Source: JAUJOE01 sp038252945 | GTDB lineage: Bacteria > Actinomycetota > Actinomycetes > Propionibacteriales > Nocardioidaceae | Length of the DNA stretch: 64,000 nucleotides | Direction: 5' to 3' | NCBI GenBank assembly: GCA_038252945.1 | Contig: JBBSHN010000001.1 | Location: 72,068-136,067 of the forward strand | Translations under genes and position numbers: made by a program | Part shown: piece after piece, positions 42,748-51,519 of the stretch | Numbering within the stretch: the stretch's first letter is position 1 | Layout of the letters: each line of letters begins with the position of its first letter | The notes under the pieces: model-generated | The model's input: only the letters and a program-made list of their open reading frames with translations | What the model was told of the DNA's origin: nothing | Database searches by the model: none

Positions 42748-44865
42748 GTGCCGCCAGAGCCAGATTTCAGGACGGCAATGGTTGACGGCAGCGCCGCCCC
42801 AAACTCGCCCGCCGCATCCACAGCAGCGCGCGCCCATGCCCCCGAAGTGTCCTACGACGCCGCTGCTATCACGGTTCTCGAAGGCCTCGACGCGGTGCGC
42901 AAGCGGCCCAGCATGTACATCGGCTCAACGGGGGAGCGCGGACTTCACCACCTGGTGTGGGAAATCGTTGACAACGCCGTTGACGAGGCTCTCGCTGGAT
43001 ACTGCGATCAAATAGACGTCACTCTTCTTGCCGACGGTGGCGTCCGCGTTATCGACAATGGACGAGGCATCCCCACCGGCATCCATCCCACTGAAGGCGT
43101 TCCTGCGGTCACCGTGGTGCTCACCGAGCTGCACGCGGGAGGCAAGTTCGGAGAAGGCGGATACAAAGTTTCCGGCGGTCTGCACGGCGTCGGAAGCTCC
43201 GTCGTCAACGCATTGAGCACGCGACTGCTCGTCGAGGTCAAGAACGCCGGATACCGCTGGACACAGTCCTTCAGGTACGGCGTTCCCGACCACGATTTGC
43301 AACGCCATGAGCCCACTGACGAGACGGGCACCACCATCACGTTCTGGGCCAGTCGGAAGATCTTCGAGACGACAACGTACTCCTTTGAGACGCTTGCTAC
43401 TCGGTTTCGGGAGATGGCGTTCCTCAACAAAGGGCTCGAGATCGTTGTCCGGGACGAGCGCCCAGAACGAGCCGCAGGTATAGCTGAGGCAGTCGCCGAC
43501 CCGACGGTGCCGGCACCAGTCGATGAAGGCCCCGACGGTATTTCGCCTGTCGGCACCAGTGGCCTCGAGCGTCGCTTTCGCTACGACGGAGGGCTGGTGG
43601 ACTATGTCCACCACCTCAATTCGACGAAGGAGCCGGCGCACCGCAGCGTGATTGCATTCGAGGCCGTCCACGCCGAGATGGGTACGAGCCTCGAAGTGGC
43701 CATGCAGTGGAACATCAGCTTCAACGAATCCGTGCACACGTTCGCCAACACCATCAACACGCATGAGGGCGGAACACACGAGGAAGGCTTCCGTGCTGCG
43801 CTGACCTCGACCGTCAATGGCTGGGCGGAACAGTGGGGCCTGGTCAAAAAGCGCGAAGATCGACTCTCCGGTGATGACGTCCGCGAAGGTCTCACCGCCA
43901 TCCTCTCCATCAAGATGGCTGAGCCACAGTTCGAAGGTCAGACGAAGACCAAGTTGGGCAACACCGAGGCCAAGTCGTTTGTGCAGAAGGTCGTGAACGA
44001 CCAGCTGGGGGAGTGGTTCGAGAAGAACCCCGGCGAAGGCAAAGACGTTATCCGCAAGTCAATCGCTGCCGCAACGGCTCGCATTGCGGCGCGCAAGGCG
44101 CGTGACCTGGCTCGCAACCGCAAAGGGCTTCTTGGCGGCGGCGGTCTGCCTGGAAAACTGGCTGACTGCCAGTCCACCAACCCCGAAGAGTGCGAGTTGT
44201 TTGTGGTTGAAGGCGACTCGGCCGGGGGATCGGCAAAAGGTGGCCGAGATCCGCGTGTGCAAGCCATTCTTCCCATTCGCGGCAAGATCCTCAATGTGGA
44301 GAAAGCCAGAATTGACCGAGTGCTCGCCAATACGGAAGTGCAGGCCATCATCTCGGCACTGGGAACCGGTATTCATGAGGATTTTGATGTCGCTAAGTTG
44401 CGGTATCACAAGATCGTGATGATGGCGGACGCGGACGTCGACGGCCACCACATCCGAACACTCCTGCTTACCTTGCTGTTCCGGTTCATGAAGCCACTTA
44501 TCGAGTCGGGGTACGTCTACCTTGCGCAACCGCCTCTGTACCGGCTGAAGTGGAACAACCCTCACCCCCACGAGTTCGTGTACTCGGATAGAGAACGCGA
44601 CGCCATGGTGGAGGCAGGGGTCGCAGCGGGCAAAAGGCTTCCGCGAGACAACGCAATTCAGCGCTACAAGGGCCTTGGTGAGATGAATGCAGACGAATTG
44701 TGGGACACCACGATGGATCCAGACAATCGTGTCCTCCTGCAGGTGACATTGGACGACGCCGCTCACGCGGATGAGATTTTTTCCATCCTGATGGGGGAGG
44801 ACGTTGAGCAACGAAGGTCGTTCATCCAGCGCAACGCCAAAGACGTTCGCTTTCTCGACATCTGA
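42748..44865 (+). CDS. gyrB: DNA gyrase subunit B
   Basis: ATPase subunit of gyrase. 705 residues; GTG 42748 follows TAGGAGG. N-terminal ATP site: EIVDNAVDEALAG (about 74), DNGRGIP, GGLHGVGSSVVNALS. Transducer domain with an acidic loop insertion near residue 270. TOPRIM domain: EGDSAGGSAKGGRD, PIRGKILNVEKAR, DADVDGHHIRTLLLT. C-terminal end QRNAKDVRFLDI. gyrA follows 63 nt later. Confidence 0.98.
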   Translation: MPPEPDFRTAMVDGSAAPNSPAASTAARAHAPEVSYDAAAITVLEGLDAVRKRPSMYIGSTGERGLHHLVWEIVDNAVDEALAGYCDQIDVTLLADGGVRVIDNGRGIPTGIHPTEGVPAVTVVLTELHAGGKFGEGGYKVSGGLHGVGSSVVNALSTRLLVEVKNAGYRWTQSFRYGVPDHDLQRHEPTDETGTTITFWASRKIFETTTYSFETLATRFREMAFLNKGLEIVVRDERPERAAGIAEAVADPTVPAPVDEGPDGISPVGTSGLERRFRYDGGLVDYVHHLNSTKEPAHRSVIAFEAVHAEMGTSLEVAMQWNISFNESVHTFANTINTHEGGTHEEGFRAALTSTVNGWAEQWGLVKKREDRLSGDDVREGLTAILSIKMAEPQFEGQTKTKLGNTEAKSFVQKVVNDQLGEWFEKNPGEGKDVIRKSIAAATARIAARKARDLARNRKGLLGGGGLPGKLADCQSTNPEECELFVVEGDSAGGSAKGGRDPRVQAILPIRGKILNVEKARIDRVLANTEVQAIISALGTGIHEDFDVAKLRYHKIVMMADADVDGHHIRTLLLTLLFRFMKPLIESGYVYLAQPPLYRLKWNNPHPHEFVYSDRERDAMVEAGVAAGKRLPRDNAIQRYKGLGEMNADELWDTTMDPDNRVLLQVTLDDAAHADEIFSILMGEDVEQRRSFIQRNAKDVRFLDI

Positions 44866-44928
44866 CATCGACTCTCGCCTCGCGTGGCGTGAGTTGTCTC
44901 ACGCCCTGAATCTCGAAGGAGCTCCGGT

Positions 44929-47463
44929 GTGACGGAGGACATGACGGCTGGTCCTGAGAGGCCGGTAGGTCGGATAGTTCCCGTCGAGTTGCAGACCGAG
45001 ATGCAGCGGTCGTACATCGACTACGCAATGGCGGTCATCGTGGGCAGAGCTCTGCCAGATGTCCGCGATGGCCTCAAGCCCGTGCACCGGCGGGTGCTGT
45101 ACGCCATGTTCGACGGGGGCTACCGGCCCGACCGAGGGTTCTCCAAGTGCTCGCGTGTCGTGGGAGATGTCATGGGGCAGTACCACCCCCACGGCGACAC
45201 CGCCATCTACGACACGTTGGTGCGGCTTAGTCAGCCGTGGGTGATGCGTGCTCCTCTGGTTGCCGGACAAGGCAACTTCGGCTCACCGGGGAACGACCCC
45301 GCGGCCGCCATGAGATACACCGAGTGCAAGATGGCGCCGCTGGCCATGGAGATGGTCCGCGACATTGACGAGGACACTGTCGACTTCCGCGCGAACTATG
45401 ACGGGCGAAGCCAGGAGCCGGTCTTGCTTCCGGCTCGATTCCCGAACCTCCTGGTCAACGGGTCGGCGGGAATCGCCGTGGGCATGGCAACCAACATTCC
45501 GCCGCACAATCTGCGCGAGGTGGCCGCCGGAGTGCAGTGGGCGCTGCAGCATCCCGACGCCTCGAGGGTTGAGCTGCTAGAGGCGCTGCTGGAGCGCATC
45601 AAGGGTCCCGACTTCCCGATGGGTGCCCTGATCGTCGGACGCCAGGGGATCGATCAGGCGTATCGCACCGGCCGCGGCTCGGTCACCATGCGTGCGGTGG
45701 TCGAGGTGGAGGAGGACAACCGTGGGCGAACGACCCTGGTGATCACACAGCTGCCGTACCAGGTCAACCCCGATAACCTCGCGCTGAAGATCGCAGAGCT
45801 CGCTGACTCTGGTCGAGTCCAGGGCATCGCCGACGTGCGCGACGACTCCTCATCGCGCACTGGTCAACGGCTCGTGATCGTGCTGAAGCGCGACGCGATC
45901 GCAAGGGTTGTACTGAACAACCTCTACAAGCACACGCAGCTGCAGGAGAACTTCGGCTGCAACATGCTGGCACTCGTCGACGATGTGCCGCGAACGCTGA
46001 GCCTCGACGCGTTCGTGTCCAATTGGGTCCACCATCAGATCGACGTCATTCAGCGACGCACGCGATACCGGCTTCGCAAGGCAGAAGAAGAAGCACACAT
46101 CTACCGCGGTCTCGTCAAGGCACTCGATGCGCTCGATGACGTGATCGCTCTGATTCGGCGCAGCCAGACAGTCGAGGAAGCCCGGAACGGCCTCATGGCG
46201 TTGCTTGATATCGACGAGCTTCAGGCCCGCGCGATTCTCGACATGCAGCTGCGCAAGCTCGCTGCTCTGGAGCGCCAGGCCATCGTCGACCGACTCGGTG
46301 AGCTCGAACGGGTGATCGCCGATCTGCACGACATCTTGAGCAGCGAGTCAAGGCAGCGCAGCATCGTCAGCGAGGAGCTCGCGGCAATCGTCGACAGGTA
46401 CGGCGACGAGCGCCGCACGCAGATCATTCCCGCCGACGGTGACCTGTCGATGGAGGACTTCATCCCCGACGAGGACATTGTCGTCACCATCACCCGAGGG
46501 GGGTACGCCAAGCGCACCAAAGCCGACCTGTACCGGGTGCAGCATCGCGGTGGCAAGGGTGTGCGGGGTGCGGCGCTGAGAGGCGACGACTTGGTCGAAC
46601 ACTTCTTTGCCTCGACCAATCATCACTGGCTGCTCTTCTTCACCACAGCCGGGCGGGTCTACCGGACCAAGGCCTACCACTTGCCGGAGGCGGCAAGAGA
46701 TGCCAAAGGTGGCCATGTCGCGGGCCTGCTGTCATTCGAACCGGACGAGCAGATTGCCCAGGTGCTCGCCATCCGCGACTACGAGTCCGCGCCGTACCTT
46801 GTGCTCGCAACTCGGCGCGGTTATGTGAAGAAGACTCGCCTCGTTGAGTACAACTCTCCTCGCCAAGCGGGCGTCATCGCCATCAACTTCCGCGAGGGTG
46901 ACGACGAGCTTATCGGCGCCGAGCTCGTCACAGCGGACGACGACTTGTTGCTTGTGTCGCGCAAGGGACAGTCCATCCGCTTCCGCGCTGACGACACCCA
47001 GCTGCGACCGATGGGTCGCGCAACATCGGGTGTCCTCGGCATCAGGTTCCGACCCGGCGACCAACTGCTCTCCATGTCCGTGGTCTCCGCAGATCTTGAG
47101 GACACGCGCGACGACAATCAGCAGTACTACGTCTTCACGGTCACTGACGGCGGCTATGCCAAGCGAACCAAAGTCTCGGACTACCGCAGGCAGGCTCGCG
47201 GTGGCTACGGCATCAAGGCAATGCGGTTGGTTGACGACCGGGGCTCGCTGGTCGGCGCCATGGTTGTCACCGAACGAGACGAGGTGATGGCGGTGCGCGC
47301 AAGTGGGCAAGTGACTCGCTCCCTCGCTGGCGGGGTACCCGCAAAGGGGCGTGACACCATGGGAGTGCGCTTCGTGATGGTCGGCGACGCTGATCCCGTT
47401 GTCGCCATTGCCCGAAACACTGAGCGAGAGGTAGAAGAAGTGCTGGAGGAGGAGCCAGAATGA
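44929..47463 (+). CDS. gyrA: DNA gyrase subunit A
   Basis: DNA-cleaving subunit of gyrase. 844 residues; GTG 44929 has GAAGGAG eight nt upstream. Catalytic Tyr130 in AAAMRYTECK. Quinolone-determining region reads HPHGDTAIYD, with Thr91 and Asp95 at the E. coli Ser83/Asp87 positions. C-terminal beta-pinwheel (about 515-820) with the gyrase-box QHRGGKG, a variant of QRRGGKG. Acidic C-terminal tail EREVEEVLEEEPE. Overlaps the next gene by 4 nt. Confidence 0.98.
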   Translation: MTEDMTAGPERPVGRIVPVELQTEMQRSYIDYAMAVIVGRALPDVRDGLKPVHRRVLYAMFDGGYRPDRGFSKCSRVVGDVMGQYHPHGDTAIYDTLVRLSQPWVMRAPLVAGQGNFGSPGNDPAAAMRYTECKMAPLAMEMVRDIDEDTVDFRANYDGRSQEPVLLPARFPNLLVNGSAGIAVGMATNIPPHNLREVAAGVQWALQHPDASRVELLEALLERIKGPDFPMGALIVGRQGIDQAYRTGRGSVTMRAVVEVEEDNRGRTTLVITQLPYQVNPDNLALKIAELADSGRVQGIADVRDDSSSRTGQRLVIVLKRDAIARVVLNNLYKHTQLQENFGCNMLALVDDVPRTLSLDAFVSNWVHHQIDVIQRRTRYRLRKAEEEAHIYRGLVKALDALDDVIALIRRSQTVEEARNGLMALLDIDELQARAILDMQLRKLAALERQAIVDRLGELERVIADLHDILSSESRQRSIVSEELAAIVDRYGDERRTQIIPADGDLSMEDFIPDEDIVVTITRGGYAKRTKADLYRVQHRGGKGVRGAALRGDDLVEHFFASTNHHWLLFFTTAGRVYRTKAYHLPEAARDAKGGHVAGLLSFEPDEQIAQVLAIRDYESAPYLVLATRRGYVKKTRLVEYNSPRQAGVIAINFREGDDELIGAELVTADDDLLLVSRKGQSIRFRADDTQLRPMGRATSGVLGIRFRPGDQLLSMSVVSADLEDTRDDNQQYYVFTVTDGGYAKRTKVSDYRRQARGGYGIKAMRLVDDRGSLVGAMVVTERDEVMAVRASGQVTRSLAGGVPAKGRDTMGVRFVMVGDADPVVAIARNTEREVEEVLEEEPE

Positions 47464-48101
47464 GCCGTTCCAGCGACGACGAGCCGTTGGCTCCGCGCCG
47501 TTCTCTGCGCAAGGCTCCGACGCTGGAGGAGCCCACGGCACAGCTGGCCGCTCAGCCCTCCCGGGAGGCGCCTGAACGGCGTGCCGCCGCCGCCCAAGTC
47601 ATTGAAAAAGCACCGCGCGCTACCGGAAATTCCGGATTCCCCGACGCGACCGCCGACGCGCCCTCCGGCGCAACGACGACGGTCGCTACTGCGGCGGCAA
47701 GACCCGTGCCCAGCAAGAGTTCCGGTATACGCCGAGCCCGCCTGCGACTTGTTCGCGTTGAACCCTGGTCGGTAGCTAAGACCGCCTTTCTGCTCTCCGT
47801 GGCCTTCGGCATCATGGTCGTCGTCGCGGTGTTCTTGATCATGTCTGTCATGTCGGCTGCCGGCTTGTGGAACCACATCAACTCGTCGGTTCAGAGTGTG
47901 CTCAACCAGGGGTCCTCCAGCTCCTTCAACATCAACGATTACGTCAGCACCCAGCGCGTCGTTGGCCTTGCCATGCTCATCGCAGCGCTTGACGTTGTGT
48001 TGATGACTGCGCTCGCCACCCTCGGCGCCTTCCTTTACAATCTCGCCGCGACGCTTCTCGGAGGCATCGAGGTCACACTGGCAGAGGAGCCGAAGCGGTA
48101 G
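47460..48101 (+). CDS. DUF3566 family membrane protein
   Basis: 213-residue protein at the Rv0007 position. A long polar, Ala/Pro-rich N-terminus (1-95), then VEPWSVAKTAFLLSVAFGIMVVVAVFLIM, a loop with WNHINSSVQSVLN, and RVVGLAMLIAALDVVLMTALATLGAFLYNLAATLLGGIEV: two membrane helices in the DUF3566 arrangement. Translationally coupled to gyrA by ATGA. Function unknown. Confidence 0.88.
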   Translation: MSRSSDDEPLAPRRSLRKAPTLEEPTAQLAAQPSREAPERRAAAAQVIEKAPRATGNSGFPDATADAPSGATTTVATAAARPVPSKSSGIRRARLRLVRVEPWSVAKTAFLLSVAFGIMVVVAVFLIMSVMSAAGLWNHINSSVQSVLNQGSSSSFNINDYVSTQRVVGLAMLIAALDVVLMTALATLGAFLYNLAATLLGGIEVTLAEEPKR

Positions 48102-48171
48102 AGCCATTCAGCAAAGGCAGTTGGGGACGCTTTTGCCCATGCGATAGCCTTCCCCGGCGGTCGGAGCTCAG

Positions 48172-48245
48172 GGGCCTATAGCTCAGACGGTTAGAGCGCT
48201 TCCCTGATAAGGAAGAGGTCAGAGGTTCAAGTCCTCTTAGGCCCA
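48172..48245 (+). tRNA. tRNA-Ile (GAT)
   Basis: 74-nt cloverleaf: acceptor GGGCCTA pairs with TAGGCCC, D-arm GCTC/GAGC, anticodon loop CTGATAA between CTTCC and GGAAG, T-arm AGAGG-TTCAAGT-CCTCT. Anticodon GAT, isoleucine. CCA is not encoded. Its 3' part, from the anticodon stem on, is repeated at 50454. Normal place after gyrA. Confidence 0.97.
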
Positions 48246-48246
48246 C
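48203..48246 (+). repeat. 44-bp direct repeat, copy 1 (putative attL inside tRNA-Ile)
   Basis: Runs from the anticodon region of tRNA-Ile to one base past its 3' end. Identical over 44 bp to 50454-50497. Integrases of this type use the 3' end of a tRNA as attB, so such exact copies mark element ends. Confidence 0.85.
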
Positions 48247-48453
48247 CCTAAAACCGCAAGTCAGCCACCCACCCTCTGCCAATGTCACACCGACGCGAGG
48301 TGGGTCGTACCCCGCGGCATTTTTACCGGCCGTATGCCCGCCAGCCCCCGTCGTCGCGTCGCCACGCTTCCACCAGCCGGGCTACCACTGACCGTCGTGG
48401 CGCACCTCGACAGGCTTGGGGGTCGGCGGTTCGCATCACCCGACGCTAGGCGG

Positions 48454-48703
48454 CTAGGGCGACAGGTGACTGACCGCTACAGTCGGCGGCGCGTGCTTAG
48501 CCATGGCGATGAGCGCTGCGAAGGTCGCTGGTGTGCCGGCCAACATCACAATGACCGCGGCGAGCGGAAAAAGGCCGTGGTGCTCGAACGCCGTGGGCTC
48601 ATACAGCGCCGCCGCGATAACCACCTCGGCAACCACACATAGGGAACTGAAACAGGGCCAGGGCGAGGCTTCTCCGTATGGCCCATTGCAGCGCCGCCAA
48701 CAT
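48454..48703 (-). pseudogene. Frameshifted small membrane protein fragment
   Basis: In one frame an ATG at 48703 starts MLAALQWAIRRSLALALFQFP; the frame then fails, while another frame continues VAEVVIAAALYEPTAFEHHG to a stop at 48454, containing a hydrophobic stretch LFPLAAVIVMLAGTPATFAALIAMA. The span is 250 nt, one more than a multiple of three, as expected for a single-base indel near 48636. It may be a decayed cargo gene. No family recognised. The rest of 48246-48883 shows no gene. Confidence 0.3.
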
Positions 48704-48883
48704 TGAGGCCTGGCTCGACCTGCGGCGCTCCATCTCCGACGTTGTCGCTATGTGAGATAGGCACCTTGCAACCGCTCGCGCGCTGAACCCGGGCCAGGGC
48801 CGTCATGGAGCCGCCGGTCGGGTTCCGCGCGAGGCGTCGGCATTCTCGTTGCCCGACGGCATCTCCCCGCTTACCCTGACAGG

Positions 48884-49480
48884 GTGACGGCACTGGACCT
48901 GAAGTCCGACCTCGTCGGTCATCTCGACCGGCTCAACGAGGCTGTCCTGCATAAGCTCGAGGGCCTCTCGGAGTACGAACTGCGCCGACCGATGACGCCG
49001 ACCGCGACCAACCTGCTCGGGGTGGCGTTTCATCTGGCCAGCCTGGAGGCGGAGTACTTCGGGAAGACGTTCGGCCGTCCCTTCCCGCGGGAAGGCGAGT
49101 TTTACTTCCTCACCGACGAGGACGCCGACCCGCAGGACGACCTGTGGGTTCGGCCGGAGGCGACGTCGGAATGGGTGGTCGGGCTGTACCGCGCGACCTG
49201 GGAGCACGCGAAGGAGACATTCGCGACGCTCGACCTGGACTCGCCGGGTCAGATTCCGAGGAGGCCAGACGCGGAGGTCACACTCGGCGAGATGCTGGTG
49301 CACATGGTCGACGAGACCGCCCGCCACGCGGGACACATGGACATCGTGCGGGAGTCGATCGACGGTGCCGTCGGCAGGTACGCCGGCGACGGGAACATCA
49401 TCGACGGCTATGACTGGGCGGCGTACCGGGAACGCGTGGAGGCCGGTGCCCGGGAGGCCCAGGAGCGCGCCGAGTCCTGA
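48884..49480 (+). CDS. DinB-like (DUF664-type) four-helix metalloprotein
   Basis: 198 residues from GTG 48884. It has the layout of DinB/DUF664 proteins: an early His in GVAFHLASLEAEYFG, then HMVDETARHAGHMDIVRE near 145-162, whose His residues would form a metal site. Relatives include mycothiol-dependent S-transferases and maleylpyruvate isomerases; which activity applies here is not shown. The ends are intact. It lies inside the tRNA-Ile element, so it is probable cargo. Confidence 0.8.
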   Translation: MTALDLKSDLVGHLDRLNEAVLHKLEGLSEYELRRPMTPTATNLLGVAFHLASLEAEYFGKTFGRPFPREGEFYFLTDEDADPQDDLWVRPEATSEWVVGLYRATWEHAKETFATLDLDSPGQIPRRPDAEVTLGEMLVHMVDETARHAGHMDIVRESIDGAVGRYAGDGNIIDGYDWAAYRERVEAGAREAQERAES

Positions 49481-49721
49481 ACTCAGTCCGCCATGCGAGC
49501 CGCTGCCTGGAGACAAGAGCCGCAGAACGCCACAGAACCGCCGCTAAGCCACAACACCGCCAAGACTGCTCGGCACGACCTTCTCCACCACCAGTGTTGT
49601 CGCTGCCCACGCCAGTCACGACAGTCCCAACTAGAAGCAATCCAATGCATGCCAGAAGGGCAACTCTCAACAAACTCGACATGCCAACAGGCTACGGGTG
49701 CTCGGCTGTTACTGCATCCAG

Positions 49722-49964
49722 TTACCTACGCGGCTGATCCTTCTCGGCCGCGTCGGCGATGGCGGCCATAGCCACCGTTTCCAACGGCTGTCCGGTCACC
49801 CGTGCAATCGCCGGCATGTGTTTCAGGTGTGGAGACTGCCCGTGCCGCCACCGGGAAAACACCGAGGTGTGGACCCCCATCTGCCGCGCAACCTCGCAGT
49901 CCGACGGTGGGGACGGCTGTGCGTCGATGTGGGCCTGGATGAGCAACCACAACTGACCCGGCAT
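49722..49964 (-). CDS. Small helix-turn-helix (XRE-like) protein, phage-repressor-like
   Basis: 80 residues, ATG 49964. The middle CEVARQMGVHTSVFSRWRHGQSP has the shape of an XRE-family helix-turn-helix, and LKHMPAIARVTGQPLETVAMAAIADA forms two more helices. Small regulators of this kind occur in actinophages and integrative elements, where they control the lytic or integrase genes. No target operon is left here. The short length could also mean truncation. Confidence 0.6.
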   Translation of the reverse strand: MPGQLWLLIQAHIDAQPSPPSDCEVARQMGVHTSVFSRWRHGQSPHLKHMPAIARVTGQPLETVAMAAIADAAEKDQPRR

Positions 49965-49995
49965 GCGTCGACTCTAGAGGCTGGTCGACTGGCAG

Positions 49996-50166
49996 TTAAG
50001 TCTTTCGGTGCCTGGTTGCGAGCCACAGGCCGACACCGACGATGACCCCACCGGCCATGAGAAAAAGCAACCCGAATCTACTCAGATCCACCTTCAGCAC
50101 CATGGAAAGGACTGCGACGACTACAAACGCAGCCACACCGATCAGGAGTGCTTTCTGACGGCTCAC
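49996..50166 (-). CDS. Small two-helix membrane protein
   Basis: 56 residues from GTG 50166 (MSRQKALL). Two hydrophobic stretches, LIGVAAFVVVAVLSMVL and FGLLFLMAGGVIVGVGLWLA, separated by VDLSRF, then RHRKT. Actinobacteria often have such peptides near oriC, but none is recognised. An upstream in-frame extension to 50376 is Arg/Pro-rich and rejected. Real but of unknown function. Confidence 0.5.
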   Translation of the reverse strand: MSRQKALLIGVAAFVVVAVLSMVLKVDLSRFGLLFLMAGGVIVGVGLWLATRHRKT

Positions 50167-50453
50167 ATTGCTGACGTTACGCCTTGTCGCCGCGATGCTC
50201 GGGTCAGCCGGCAACGTGTCAGCCAGCTCGCCGCCAAACCGGACTTCCCCGAGCCGGTGGCGCGACTGTCCGCCGGGCCGGTGTGGAAACGCGGGGCGGT
50301 TGAGGAGGGGGCCAGGGAGGCGGGGCGGAAACTCCGTTAGTCCGCAAGAAGTCCGCAAACCGTCAACGCCTGCCAACTACAGCAAACGGCATAATGCCAG
50401 TTCAGAGATGGAGTACGGCACATTGGCGCAGGTCAGGGGAGTGGCCTAAAATA

Positions 50454-50497
50454 CCTGATAAGGAAGAGGTCAGAGGTTCAAGTCCTCTTAGGCCCAC
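50454..50497 (+). repeat. 44-bp direct repeat, copy 2 (putative attR, tRNA-Ile fragment)
   Basis: Exact copy of the tRNA-Ile 3' end, positions 48203-48246, without the 5' half, so it is not a functional tRNA. It marks the right border of the element. Confidence 0.85.
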
Positions 50498-50541
50498 GCA
50501 ACGCGGCCAACCGGGTCGTCACAATGCCTGAAGGGGGCGCC

Positions 50542-50676
50542 GTGCTGAAGAGGATTCTCACCGCCGCGATCGTCGGTGCGGTGGCGAAAGTAGTAATCGA
50601 CAAGGTCTCCGGAAACAGCACTCGTGAGGCGGACCTGTGGGCCGAGGCCACCGACGACGTCGCGTCCGCAGGCTGA
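50542..50676 (+). CDS. DLW-39 family protein
   Basis: 44-residue protein from GTG 50542, preceded by GAAGGGGG. It starts LKRILTAAIVGAVAKVVIDKV and ends ADLWAEATDDV, the DLW motif that names this actinobacterial family. These tiny proteins occur near gyrA and tRNA-Ala in many actinobacteria. One hydrophobic helix; function unknown. An ATG at 50524 would add six residues. Confidence 0.85.
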   Translation: MLKRILTAAIVGAVAKVVIDKVSGNSTREADLWAEATDDVASAG

Positions 50677-50703
50677 CGGCTTCTGCCGCCCGGGCAATGT
50701 CTC

Positions 50704-50776
50704 GGGGACGTAGCTCAACTGGCAGAGCACTGCCTTTGCAAGGCAGGGGTTGAGGGTTCGAGTCCCTTCGTCTCCA
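50704..50776 (+). tRNA. tRNA-Ala (TGC)
   Basis: 73-nt cloverleaf: acceptor GGGGACG with CGTCTCC, D-arm GCTC/GAGC, anticodon loop CTTTGCA with anticodon TGC, T-loop GGTTCGAGTCC. CCA not encoded. It follows DLW-39 closely and precedes SURF1 by 17 nt. Confidence 0.97.
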
Positions 50777-50793
50777 CTGGCAGACTGAACGGT

Positions 50794-51519
50794 ATGCGCC
50801 GCTGGCTGACGCCGCGCGCCCTCGGGCTCGGTGTAGTGGCCGTCGGCCTCATGGCGGCGATGAGTGGGCTGGGCTGGTGGCAACTGACGGCGTACCGGCA
50901 GCACCAAGTCGATGCGAGTCAAGCCACACTTCGCGCTCAGCCGGTTCGCCTTGACCAAGTGCTCGGCCGGGACGCGCCGTTTCCGGCTGCAGGCGTAGGT
51001 AAACCCGTGACAGCAACCGGGAGGTACGACGCGGCACACCAGTTCTACGTGCGTCGCATGTCCGGAACCTCGAAGCCCTACGCGGTCGTGACCCCGTTGA
51101 AGACCGACAGTGGGTCGATGATCCTGGTCCTCCGTGGAGGAAGCCTTACGCCATCCGCGTCGGTGCCCACCGGCCGGGTCGCTGTTCGAGGGGTCCTCGA
51201 GCCGTCGCAGGCGAGCGGGACGCCGCTTGACCACCGTCGAGTCACCAACGGCATACGCATTGCGTCAGTGCTCAACTCAATGTCGCGCGATCTGTACGCC
51301 GGTTACGTCGTGCTGACGGATAGCCACCCGCCGGAAAGCCTTCCGCCCGTTCGGCCGGCCACTCCGCAGCCGTCGCCCTGGTCGGGTCTCCGGAACCTGA
51401 TCTACGCGATTCAGTGGTGGTTATTCGCATGCTTCGTGGGCTTCATGTGGTGGCGCATCGTCTCCGAAGACTTCCGAAGCACAACCGTCCAGGTCGTGGG
51501 GTACGGTCGGTCCCCGTGA
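50794..51519 (+). CDS. SURF1 family protein
   Basis: Membrane protein that helps assemble cytochrome c oxidase, probably by handling heme a. 241 residues with an N-terminal helix (ALGLGVVAVGLMAAMSGLGWWQL), the typical GWWQL...RQ turn, an extracellular domain with VTATGRYDAAHQFYVRRM and VLRGG, and a C-terminal helix (NLIYAIQWWLFACFVGFMWW) with the family signature YAIQWW. Overlaps the DUF3817 gene by 4 nt. Implies an aerobic heme-copper oxidase. Confidence 0.92.
   Translation: MRRWLTPRALGLGVVAVGLMAAMSGLGWWQLTAYRQHQVDASQATLRAQPVRLDQVLGRDAPFPAAGVGKPVTATGRYDAAHQFYVRRMSGTSKPYAVVTPLKTDSGSMILVLRGGSLTPSASVPTGRVAVRGVLEPSQASGTPLDHRRVTNGIRIASVLNSMSRDLYAGYVVLTDSHPPESLPPVRPATPQPSPWSGLRNLIYAIQWWLFACFVGFMWWRIVSEDFRSTTVQVVGYGRSP

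Larger units (their letters stand above)
48203..50497. mobile_element. Remnant of an integrative element in tRNA-Ile
   Basis: About 2.25 kb between two exact 44-bp copies of the tRNA-Ile 3' end. The left copy keeps the tRNA intact; the right one is a bare fragment. Inside are a broken small membrane gene, a DinB-like protein, an orphan HTH protein and a two-helix peptide. No integrase, relaxase or phage structural gene is visible, so it cannot move by itself. The usual order tRNA-Ile, DLW-39, tRNA-Ala is split by this insert. Internal deletion of a larger element is likely. Sequence near 49481-49721 is empty of credible genes. Confidence 0.65.

Noticed and set aside
49398..49682. 94-residue minus ORF starting MSSLLRVALLACIGLLLVG
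   Set aside because: The start resembles a signal peptide, but the rest is an Arg/Pro-rich antisense reading of the DinB-like gene. I do not support it as a gene.
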